Origin: Methanocorpusculum sp.
GTDB lineage: Archaea > Halobacteriota > Methanomicrobia > Methanomicrobiales > Methanocorpusculaceae
Length of the DNA: 6,013 bases
Assembly (NCBI GenBank): GCA_029987045.1
Contig: DALTWN010000068.1
Span: forward strand, 1 to 6,013
Direction of reading: 5' to 3'
How positions within the stretch are numbered: the stretch's first letter is position 1; each line of letters begins with the position of its first letter. Under the pieces are notes generated by a model, which had not been told where the DNA came from, ran no database searches, and was given only the letters and a program-made list of their open reading frames with translations. Positions 1 through 4,976 of this stretch are shown here, piece by piece. The translations under genes were made by a program, and so were the position numbers.

Positions 1-73
1 TATTCCCGGGCGGATTCGAACCGCCGTTTCCGGCTCCAAAGGCCGGAATGATTGACCACTACACTACGGGAAT
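1..73 (-). tRNA. tRNA-Gln (anticodon UUG)
   Basis: Read on the minus strand this folds into a complete 73-nt cloverleaf. The 7-bp acceptor stem (73-67 with 8-2) is perfect and the discriminator A is position 1. The D stem is 3 bp including one G-U pair. The anticodon stem CCGGC/GCCGG closes the loop CUUUGGA, so U33 is followed by UUG, which reads CAA (Gln). The T stem GGCGG/CCGCC closes the loop UUCGAAU. A 4-nt variable loop and the absence of an intron are seen directly. The gene reaches the window edge, so whether CCA is encoded cannot be seen. It lies 22 nt downstream of tRNA-Leu and is probably co-transcribed with it. The loop differs from that of archaeal tRNA-Glu (CUUUCGA) by one base, which settles Gln over Glu. 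Confidence 0.95.
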
Positions 74-95
74 CCTGATGAAAGAAAAGAAAAAA
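74..95 (-). other. Pyrimidine-rich spacer between two tRNA genes
   Basis: On the minus strand the 22 nt between tRNA-Leu and tRNA-Gln begin with a T6 tract and continue as a T/C-rich run. The spacer contains no TATA-like element at a useful distance from tRNA-Gln, which argues for a shared transcript. The T-tract directly after tRNA-Leu could also cause partial termination, since archaeal polymerase can stop at U-tracts alone. Which of these happens cannot be decided from sequence. Confidence 0.4.
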
Positions 96-179
96 TGCGA
101 GGGGTGGGATTCGAACCCATGAACTACTGAAGACCAGATCTTAAGTCTGGCGCCGTTGGCCTGGCTTGGCTACCCTCGC
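96..179 (-). tRNA. tRNA-Leu (anticodon UAA)
   Basis: Minus-strand 84-nt class II tRNA. The acceptor stem GCGAGGG (179-173) pairs perfectly with 103-97 and the discriminator A is position 96. The D stem is GCC/GGC. The anticodon stem CCAGA/UCUGG closes the loop CUUAAGA, giving UAA (reads UUA, Leu). The variable region (133-121) is 13 nt and makes only a weak stem. The T stem AUGGG/CCCAC has an apparent A-C mismatch at its outer pair (49-65), while the loop UUCGAAU is standard. No CCA is encoded: the discriminator is followed by T-tract. No intron is seen. It is probably the first gene of a Leu-Gln tRNA transcription unit. Confidence 0.95.
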
Positions 180-200
180 ACAGTACCACTATACATTGTA

Positions 201-216
201 GTTATTAGATAAAAAA
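201..216 (-). promoter_or_regulatory. Probable TATA box for the tRNA-Leu/tRNA-Gln unit
   Basis: On the minus strand this AT-only stretch reads TTTTTTATCTAATAAC. Its centre is about 26 nt upstream of the first base of tRNA-Leu (179), the usual distance from an archaeal TATA box to the start site, which would put transcription start at about 180. A second TATA-like motif (TACAATGTATAG, 200-189) lies too close: it would place the start inside the tRNA. The assignment rests on position and composition only. Confidence 0.45.
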
Positions 217-251
217 GGAAACGGTTCAATCAGATTGGGGAGAACCCAATC
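211..251 (-). terminator. Hairpin plus T-tract at the end of the surE operon
   Basis: The stem GATTGGG (233-239) pairs perfectly over 7 bp with CCCAATC (245-251) around a 5-nt loop. In the direction of surE transcription the hairpin starts 4 nt after the stop codon, and a T6 run (216-211) follows 16 nt beyond its base. A direct repeat CAATCAG flanks the hairpin (227-233 and 252-258). The T-tract is not adjacent to the stem, so this is not a textbook bacterial intrinsic terminator. In archaea the U-tract is the main determinant and the hairpin may instead stabilise the mRNA 3' end. Confidence 0.5.
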
Positions 252-254
252 CAA

Positions 255-1052
255 TCAGAGAAACCCGGCACGGTGAAGCTGGGATTCTGTATTATCACAT
301 GCCGCAAACGCCGTATTATCCAGCGTAAGCGGTGTTACCGATACATATCCGTGCTGAAGGGCATAGACATCGGTATCTTCCGCACCTTCCGACAATATGT
401 CTCCACAAATCCAGTAATACGGTTTTCCACGGGGATCCAATCTTTTTTCAACCGAAGTATCGAAGATACGCGGTGCAAGTTTCGTCGCCTTATACCCCTT
501 CATTTCGCATGCAGGAATGTTCACATTGATCAGCTGGGCTCCATTCGGAAAGCCTTCCCGGAGATAGAATGGAACCAGGTCTGAGATGACTTTCTTCACT
601 TGCGTGAAATCAATTTTGTGTGTACGCGGATCCGAGAATTTGTCGCCATCGTTGGCCATTTCCATGGAAAATGCAATCGCAGGAATTCCCTGATTAACCG
701 CTTCCATCGCGGCACCGACGGTCCCGGAAGTCGTGACGGATTCGGTCGAGATGTTTTCTCCGATATTGACACCGGAAACCACCATGTCCGGTTTGCATTT
801 AAGCCCATACAAACCGAGCAGAAGGGCATCCACCGGTTTTCCTCCGACTGCATATGCGATATGACCATTGATAATCACCTCGTTCATTCTCAGTGCATCA
901 AAAATCGAAATGGATCTGCCTGCTGCACTCTGCTGAACTGCCGGGGCACACACCGTGACATCAGCAAATGCAGAGAGCGCTTCATACGCTGCCCAGATTC
1001 CTACAGAGTTGACTCCATCATCGTTGGTCAGAAGAATCCGCGGGCGAGTCAT
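255..1052 (-). CDS. surE: 5'-nucleotidase / survival protein SurE
   Basis: SurE-family metal-dependent phosphatase (265 aa, the usual family length of about 250-270), a cytoplasmic enzyme that dephosphorylates nucleoside 5'- and 3'-monophosphates and, in some members, short polyphosphate. The N-terminus has the hallmark LLTNDDG at residues 7-13, with D11 and D12 as metal ligands. QQSAAGRS at 40-47 supplies the conserved serine (S42), and SGVNIGEN at 93-100 supplies the ligand N96. TSGTVGAAMEA at 108-118 is the conserved phosphate-site segment. All expected active-site residues are present. It is the last gene of the operon: its ATG overlaps the mfnF stop by 4 nt (ATGA), and GAGGAG lies just upstream of the start. 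Family assignment is certain; the physiological substrate is unknown. Being encoded with methanofuran genes raises, but does not show, a role linked to that pathway. Confidence 0.96.
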   Translation of the reverse strand: MTRPRILLTNDDGVNSVGIWAAYEALSAFADVTVCAPAVQQSAAGRSISIFDALRMNEVIINGHIAYAVGGKPVDALLLGLYGLKCKPDMVVSGVNIGENISTESVTTSGTVGAAMEAVNQGIPAIAFSMEMANDGDKFSDPRTHKIDFTQVKKVISDLVPFYLREGFPNGAQLINVNIPACEMKGYKATKLAPRIFDTSVEKRLDPRGKPYYWICGDILSEGAEDTDVYALQHGYVSVTPLTLDNTAFAACDNTESQLHRAGFL

Positions 1053-1969
1053 TTCTCCTCTAAAGCAAGTTCACGCACCGCGTAGGCGGGCAGTGCATCT
1101 GCTGGGATATGAAGTTCTGCGGTAAGATCGATACCGCCGACAAGCGGAGCGAAAGTCTTCGACCCGATTCCACCGACAAGCACAGTATCCGCATTTGCCT
1201 CCTTCTTCACTCTGGCAACTGCATCGCAGACGAGTTTCTGCTGTGCTTTCCAGAATGCTTCCGCAATCGCTACGGCACCAGACTCACCGATTTCTTCCAG
1301 ATCGGCACAGACGGTACGTGACAGACGGCGCAGACATGCTTCACGCGATACTTCCTTGCCGTCCGGAGTTGCCGCTGTATATTCTTCGACACCGATGTTT
1401 CCGAGAACAAAATGTGCATCTCCACTGCAGGAAAAATATTCTGTCGAAAACGGCGTAGGAATTCCGTTCACATTCGCCGACGATGCAAGCGTGGCGACAG
1501 GAGTGCGGAGCATCCCTGTATATACCATATATCCTGCCTGCAAGCGCAGGGTATCCGTCATACCAATGAGCTTTTCGAATCCGCAAAACGGCACGATATC
1601 TGCAGTAGTGCTACCGATATCAAGCATCATTCCCTGCGGATAGCGTTTGCGCAGATACGCAACAGAAGCCAGCCAGTTGGCAGCTGCGAGTTCATGACAG
1701 GCATCCGAATGGAATGCACCATCCATACCATAGAATCGTGCATCAGGGAACGATTTCCTGACAGCATCGACAATAAAAGAGATTCCTTCCGACTTGTTGA
1801 AAAAACCGTCGGCAAGTTCGCCGCTCATGACAACTGCAGCCTTTTCTCCAGCGTATTCCGCCAGGATATCAGCAAGCGGCGATTCCTTCCATAACGGGCA
1901 ATAATGGATATGGACCCCAGCCTCGTCAACTATTTTTAAATTGGCACCGCCAACGTCAATTCCAATCAT
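1049..1969 (-). CDS. mfnF: Methanofuran biosynthesis protein MfnF
   Basis: 306-aa member of the hydantoinase/oxoprolinase-like ASKHA-fold family long annotated as 'H4MPT-linked C1 transfer pathway protein'. The Methanocaldococcus jannaschii homologue (MJ1427) is MfnF, which condenses the aminomethylfuran diphosphate intermediate with gamma-glutamyltyramine, releasing PPi and forming the core ether of methanofuran. Seen here: an N-terminal phosphate-binding loop IGIDVGGANLK (2-12), a second signature LDIGSTTADIVPF (116-128), and a C-terminal glycine-rich VLVGGIGSK (263-271). LRTPVATL and the CADLEEIG segment are also typical. The ATG overlaps the mfnD stop by 4 nt (ATGA). mfnD, the enzyme making its glutamyltyramine substrate, is immediately upstream, which strongly supports the call. 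A less specific alternative is a generic hydantoinase A/oxoprolinase-family protein. Confidence 0.9.
   Translation of the reverse strand: MIGIDVGGANLKIVDEAGVHIHYCPLWKESPLADILAEYAGEKAAVVMSGELADGFFNKSEGISFIVDAVRKSFPDARFYGMDGAFHSDACHELAAANWLASVAYLRKRYPQGMMLDIGSTTADIVPFCGFEKLIGMTDTLRLQAGYMVYTGMLRTPVATLASSANVNGIPTPFSTEYFSCSGDAHFVLGNIGVEEYTAATPDGKEVSREACLRRLSRTVCADLEEIGESGAVAIAEAFWKAQQKLVCDAVARVKKEANADTVLVGGIGSKTFAPLVGGIDLTAELHIPADALPAYAVRELALEEK
1055..1060 (-). promoter_or_regulatory. Ribosome binding site of surE
   Basis: The minus strand reads GAGGAG, 2 nt before the surE ATG and inside the end of mfnF. The spacing is short, but the motif together with the ATGA overlap supports this start and suggests re-initiation by ribosomes finishing mfnF. 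Confidence 0.55.
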
Positions 1970-2877
1970 GTTATTGTAATAACTCCTTTTTCGTCAAAAA
2001 CAGCTTTCTTTCCATTGAAATGGACCTCTTTCGGTGGAAGACCCACAGTTGCCTTCAGTAGTACATCGGCGATTTCTTCCTGGATTACCTGCGTGATACC
2101 GACAAGACTCATCGTCGGGCGGGGATTGACATCGACAACATAGATATCATCACCGGAAACGACCATGTCGACACCGGTGTATCCCTGACAACCCAATGCT
2201 TCGATGGTCTTCGCTGCAGTTGCAACCATGGCTTTTTCCTGCGGCGGGTGCACCGGCGTTTCACCACCGGCATACTGGAATTTGCCCATATCATCAACAA
2301 ACGATTTCTGACGGTTTACCGTCAGGATGACCGGCGGGAGACCGCTGTAGAACCCGCATGCTTCTCCAACAACACGGCTTCCGACAAGACTGACGCTGTA
2401 ATGTTCGCCTTCGATGTATTCGACCGACATCTCATCACTCTTCGGCATTTCTCCGTCCTTTGCGATACGGACATTGACGGATCCTTCGCCTTTCACGGGT
2501 TTGATGACGCGTTTGCCTGCATATTCGGGACCTACTTCCCTGGGCACAAGAATACCACGGGATGCAAGCAATTTGGAGGTCAGACGCTTGTTTGCCGCCA
2601 CTGCAACCGCAGTACTATCGGAACCGACATTATGCGTTGCCAGTTCCAGTGTATGCGTGAATTTGGAAAGGAGTGCATCGGGAGAGATTACGATACCGTA
2701 ATCACAGTCCGGTGCAAGCCGTGCGATTTCCGCATTGAAGTCGGAACCTGCTGACGGCATGACAACTTCATACCCGCACTTCTCGAAACTCCTGCGCAGA
2801 ACTTCGACCATGGCTTTTCCCTCCGGAGCCAGGTACGGATTGTTGAAGACCGTATACTCTGCAATGAGAACTTTCAT
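1966..2877 (-). CDS. mfnD: Tyramine--L-glutamate ligase MfnD (ATP-grasp)
   Basis: 303-aa ATP-grasp ligase. The family enzyme (M. jannaschii MJ0815) uses ATP to form the gamma-amide between glutamate and tyramine, an early step of methanofuran synthesis. Seen here: an N-terminal pre-ATP-grasp region (1-95); ANKRLTSKLL (95-104) at the entry to the ATP-grasp fold; RVIKPVKGEGSVNV (123-136) with the nucleotide-binding lysine and small loop; EYIEGEHYSVSLV (153-165) with the adenine-side acidic residue; VILTVNRQ (183-190), typical of this subfamily; and GVDMVV ... VVDVNPRPT (235-255) with the Mg-binding D249 and N251. It follows the Mrp gene by 6 nt and overlaps mfnF. No Shine-Dalgarno motif is visible before its ATG, so translation is probably coupled to the upstream gene. 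Generic ATP-grasp alone would be less certain; the mfnF neighbour makes MfnD much the best call. Confidence 0.9.
   Translation of the reverse strand: MKVLIAEYTVFNNPYLAPEGKAMVEVLRRSFEKCGYEVVMPSAGSDFNAEIARLAPDCDYGIVISPDALLSKFTHTLELATHNVGSDSTAVAVAANKRLTSKLLASRGILVPREVGPEYAGKRVIKPVKGEGSVNVRIAKDGEMPKSDEMSVEYIEGEHYSVSLVGSRVVGEACGFYSGLPPVILTVNRQKSFVDDMGKFQYAGGETPVHPPQEKAMVATAAKTIEALGCQGYTGVDMVVSGDDIYVVDVNPRPTMSLVGITQVIQEEIADVLLKATVGLPPKEVHFNGKKAVFDEKGVITIT
1983..1989 (-). promoter_or_regulatory. Ribosome binding site of mfnF
   Basis: The minus strand reads AAAGGAG 13 nt before the mfnF ATG, within the last codons of mfnD. The spacing is somewhat long; the ATGA overlap with mfnD indicates coupling as well. 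It supports ATG 1969 as the start. Confidence 0.45.
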
Positions 2878-2883
2878 AGAACT

Positions 2884-3759
2884 TCAGTTTTCGCGTTTCT
2901 CGATTTCAGCAATGAGATTTTCCATCACGGTATCGACCGCTGCACGAGTAACATCACCGCTCGTATCTCCCGGTTTCTTCAGGATGAACGGTCTGCCTTC
3001 ATCGCCTGCCTTTCTCATATCGATATCAAGCGGGATTGCACCGAGATACGGGACGTTGTATTTCTCTGCAGCTTTCTGTCCTCCGCCGCGGCCAAAGACA
3101 TCCAGAACTTCTCCACAGTGCGGGCAGATAAGACCGGACATGTTTTCAACAATACCGAGTACTGGAAGCTCCATCATTTCGATGAACTTGATTGCCTTGG
3201 TAGAATCGAGAACTGCAACATCCTGCGGGGTAGTTACAATAACTGCTCCTTCCACGTTCGGTGCATAGGTAACGATATTGAGTGCTTCATCTCCGGTTCC
3301 CGGCGGCAGATCGCAGACAAGGAAGTCGAGATCTCCCCAGTCGACATCGCCGAGGAACTGCTGGATTGCTGCGGCCTTCATCGGTCCTCTCCAGACAACC
3401 GGGCTGTCGGTCTCGTTCAAGAGCAGTGCCATCGAGACGACTTTCAGGGATCCGGTCACCTTGATCGGCATGATCTTGTTGCCGATTCCCTGGAGACGGA
3501 GATCCTCGATACCGAGCATCTTTGCAATCGACGGACCGTGGATATCAAGATCAAGCAGTCCGGTCTGGTATCCATGATTCGACAGTGCATAGGCAAGGTT
3601 TACGGAGACGGTACTCTTACCGACACCGCCTTTACCGGAAAGAACAAGCACGACGTGCTTGACGCTGATATCGGCTTTCTTCGGTTTCTGCTGACATGAA
3701 TCTGTCTTGGATGAACAGGTATCACAGTGTCCATCGCATCCTTCAGGTTGATCACTCAT
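2884..3759 (-). CDS. mrp: Mrp/Nbp35-type iron-sulfur cluster carrier ATPase
   Basis: 291-aa P-loop ATPase of the Mrp/Nbp35/ApbC group, cytoplasmic proteins that bind and transfer 4Fe-4S clusters to apo-proteins. Seen here: a deviant Walker A SGKGGVGKST (41-50); LLDLDIHGPSIAKMLG (68-83), the switch region of this family; VVWRGPMK (121-128); DLPPGTGDEAL (150-160), the Walker B/switch II region; and ENMSGLICPHCG (205-216), whose CPHC pair binds the bridging cluster at the dimer interface. Residues 1-30 carry four further cysteines (C8, C12, C15, C22), recalling the N-terminal cluster domain of eukaryotic Nbp35 but with different spacing. ATG 3759 is chosen because AAGGAG lies 11 nt upstream. It is the first gene of the operon, facing a divergent secreted-protein gene. 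Function in general Fe-S assembly is likely; a specific client is not evident. Confidence 0.95.
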   Translation of the reverse strand: MSDQPEGCDGHCDTCSSKTDSCQQKPKKADISVKHVVLVLSGKGGVGKSTVSVNLAYALSNHGYQTGLLDLDIHGPSIAKMLGIEDLRLQGIGNKIMPIKVTGSLKVVSMALLLNETDSPVVWRGPMKAAAIQQFLGDVDWGDLDFLVCDLPPGTGDEALNIVTYAPNVEGAVIVTTPQDVAVLDSTKAIKFIEMMELPVLGIVENMSGLICPHCGEVLDVFGRGGGQKAAEKYNVPYLGAIPLDIDMRKAGDEGRPFILKKPGDTSGDVTRAAVDTVMENLIAEIEKREN

Positions 3760-3770
3760 GGTTTTCTATT

Positions 3771-3776
3771 CTCCTT
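3771..3776 (-). promoter_or_regulatory. Ribosome binding site of the mrp gene
   Basis: The minus strand reads AAGGAG 11 nt before ATG 3759. It fixes this start, and implies that the operon's first gene has a short leader rather than a leaderless transcript. Confidence 0.65.
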
Positions 3777-3804
3777 ATGGTATGCATATTAATTTGTTCG
3801 GTGG

Positions 3805-3813
3805 ATGTATAGG
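3805..3813 (-). promoter_or_regulatory. Candidate TATA box for the mrp-mfnD-mfnF-surE operon
   Basis: The minus strand reads CCTATACAT, preceded by the purine-rich AAAAGA, which could act as a BRE. A start about 26 nt downstream (near 3783) would give a leader of roughly 24 nt containing the AAGGAG site. A second AT-rich element (TTAATATGCATA, around 3792-3781) lies too close to the ribosome binding site to serve. That element includes the palindrome TATGCATA (3781-3788), which could be an operator, but nothing else supports this. Confidence 0.4.
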
Positions 3814-3874
3814 TCTTTTGTTCTGCACATCGTGCCCTTTTTCGCGGAAATGCCGATTTTTTCCCGGTTGCCAA

Positions 3875-3886
3875 CAATTAAAATCT
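3875..3886 (+). promoter_or_regulatory. Candidate TATA box for the secreted-protein gene
   Basis: CAATTAAAATCT is the most TATA-like stretch on the plus strand of the divergent intergenic region. Its centre is about 25-28 nt before ATG 3908, so transcription would start at or within a few bases of that codon. This fits a leaderless mRNA and agrees with the lack of any Shine-Dalgarno motif before 3908. Confidence 0.4.
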
Positions 3887-3907
3887 CGGATGACAATACA
3901 CTCAGTC

Positions 3908-4876
3908 ATGATAACAATAAAGAAAGCGGGCAGGAAACTCGTTCCGCTCTGTCTCGGCATTCTGCTTCTGATACTCTGCGGGGCCGGCATCGGCACGGTC
4001 GCTGCATTGAATGAAATCAGTCTGGGAGACGTGTATCTCAATGCACTCTACGAAAATCGCGGATCCGTCCCCATCGCCGGAAACGAATACGGGTGGACGA
4101 ATGCTCTGACCGGAAACTCCGTCTCCTTCACGCAGGAGGATGCGACGCACTACTATATTTCGGACCGGGCATCCTCGGCAGCAACATCTTCCCTTGCAGG
4201 AACCTATGGAAAGACCATCGGAGACACAAGATATCGCATAGATGTCAAGTACCCGTCCGTTCTGGTATCCGGATATATGTATCTGAAAGGTGATTTCTCC
4301 ACCCCTATAGGGATGCTCATCGGAAATACCGCGACAACCGCATACAACATCAAACTCTCGGTACCGGCAACCCTTGGCGGAACCTGCAAGGTAACGGGTA
4401 TCGCACTAACCAATCCGGACGGATCGTTCACCCAGATTGTCGGAACCCGCGTCGGAAACACCATAGAATTCAAGGACAGTCTCGCCGGATACGATCTTGG
4501 CGTATGGACCGCAACCCCGGTCTTCCAGAGCGGCAGTGCAAACGGGTTCTCCAACCTCGCCCCACCCTACATGTATGGCAATGCAGCCCACTTTACCGTA
4601 AAAAGTGCCGATAATTCCGTAACACTCACAGTATCCAAGGCAACAACGCCGGTCCCCACACGAACCCCAACAGCAAAACCGACGGCAGCCACTCCATCAC
4701 CCACCGTCACACCTCAGACGGAAGATACCATCACACTTCCAGACGACTCAGTAGCTGAGGCGACACCGGCATATACTGAGGCTCCCGCAACATCTACGCA
4801 GGAGTCTCCCGCACCGCTTGCCGGTCTTGTACTCGGCCTCGGCGCAGCCGCAGTCCTGCTGAGATTGAGAAGATAA
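3908..4876 (+). CDS. Secreted, probably cell-surface-anchored protein of unknown function
   Basis: 322 aa from ATG 3908. The N-terminus is a clear Sec signal peptide: basic KKAGRK (5-10), a hydrophobic core (11-29), then TVAA (30-33) before a likely cleavage. The middle (34-245) is beta-rich, with many G, T, S and V and one cysteine (C160); I do not recognise a domain with confidence, although parts faintly recall Methanomicrobiales extracellular repeats such as DUF3821. Residues 246-300 form a Pro/Thr/Ser-rich linker, suited to O-glycosylation. The tail SPAPLAGLVLG followed by a hydrophobic stretch and RLRR (300-322) resembles archaeosortase-type or membrane-anchor C-termini of methanogen surface proteins. 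An in-frame ATG at 3890 would add six residues that do not improve the signal peptide. The reading frame stays open further upstream to 3758, but that overlaps the mrp start. The role is presumably envelope-associated. Confidence 0.8.
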   Translation: MITIKKAGRKLVPLCLGILLLILCGAGIGTVAALNEISLGDVYLNALYENRGSVPIAGNEYGWTNALTGNSVSFTQEDATHYYISDRASSAATSSLAGTYGKTIGDTRYRIDVKYPSVLVSGYMYLKGDFSTPIGMLIGNTATTAYNIKLSVPATLGGTCKVTGIALTNPDGSFTQIVGTRVGNTIEFKDSLAGYDLGVWTATPVFQSGSANGFSNLAPPYMYGNAAHFTVKSADNSVTLTVSKATTPVPTRTPTAKPTAATPSPTVTPQTEDTITLPDDSVAEATPAYTEAPATSTQESPAPLAGLVLGLGAAAVLLRLRR

Positions 4877-4888
4877 TTTCTCCAAAAA

Positions 4889-4900
4889 CTCATTTTTCTT
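4889..4900 (+). terminator. Possible T-tract terminator after the secreted-protein gene
   Basis: A T5 run followed by CTTCC (from 4893) starts 17 nt after the stop codon at 4876. No hairpin is evident. Archaeal termination on a bare U-tract is known, but this tract is short and the call is weak. Confidence 0.25.
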
Positions 4901-4940
4901 CCCATAAATGCGGACAAAACAGTATACAGTCAATGGGAAC

Positions 4941-4969
4941 TGTTTATCACCTAGTACTCATATATATAG
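4941..4969 (+). promoter_or_regulatory. Promoter region of endA
   Basis: Two TATA-like elements lie here. TGTTTATCAC (4941-4950) is about 25-30 nt before GTG 4977 and would give a start of about 4972-4975, a nearly leaderless mRNA. CATATATATAG (4959-4969) is the better match to the box A consensus, but a normal 25-nt spacing would put the start at about 4989, inside the gene and beyond the last usable start codon. No Shine-Dalgarno motif precedes GTG 4977. The true start site needs mapping. Confidence 0.4.
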
Positions 4970-4976
4970 TACACGC

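Larger units (their letters stand above)
3760..3907. other. Divergent intergenic region between mrp and the secreted-protein gene
   Basis: 148 bp without a convincing gene. It carries the leader and promoter of the leftward operon (about 3760-3815) and the promoter of the rightward gene (about 3875-3907). Between them, 3816-3874 has two T-rich patches and no recognisable RNA fold. Peptides encoded here on the plus strand are only upstream extensions of the secreted-protein frame. Confidence 0.6.

Noticed and set aside
189..200. TATA-like motif TACAATGTATAG (minus strand) as the tRNA-Leu promoter
   Set aside because: It is only about 10-20 nt from the tRNA 5' end; normal spacing would start transcription inside the tRNA.
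600..1085. 161-aa open frame on the plus strand opposite surE
   Set aside because: It lies antisense to a clear SurE gene with all catalytic motifs, shows no recognisable protein features, and has no promoter or ribosome binding site; it is a codon-usage shadow.
1412..1894. 160-aa open frame on the plus strand opposite mfnF
   Set aside because: It is fully antisense to a conserved gene, with a Cys/Arg/His-rich composition typical of shadow frames.
2248..2754. 168-aa open frame on the plus strand opposite mfnD
   Set aside because: It is antisense to the ATP-grasp gene and has no family signature.
3118..3699. 193-aa open frame on the plus strand opposite mrp
   Set aside because: It is the longest of the antisense frames but mirrors the Mrp P-loop gene and has no start signals.
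3758..3907. N-terminal extension of the secreted protein from ATG 3758 (or 3890)
   Set aside because: Starting at 3758 would overlap the mrp start codon, run through both promoters, and bury the signal peptide behind 50 residues. The 3890 start is possible but less well placed relative to the TATA candidate.
3926..3985. Lipoprotein signal in the secreted protein (cysteine at residue 24)
   Set aside because: The residues before the cysteine are L-I-L; a lipobox needs a small residue (G, A or S) at -1, so ordinary signal peptidase cleavage near A33 is more likely.
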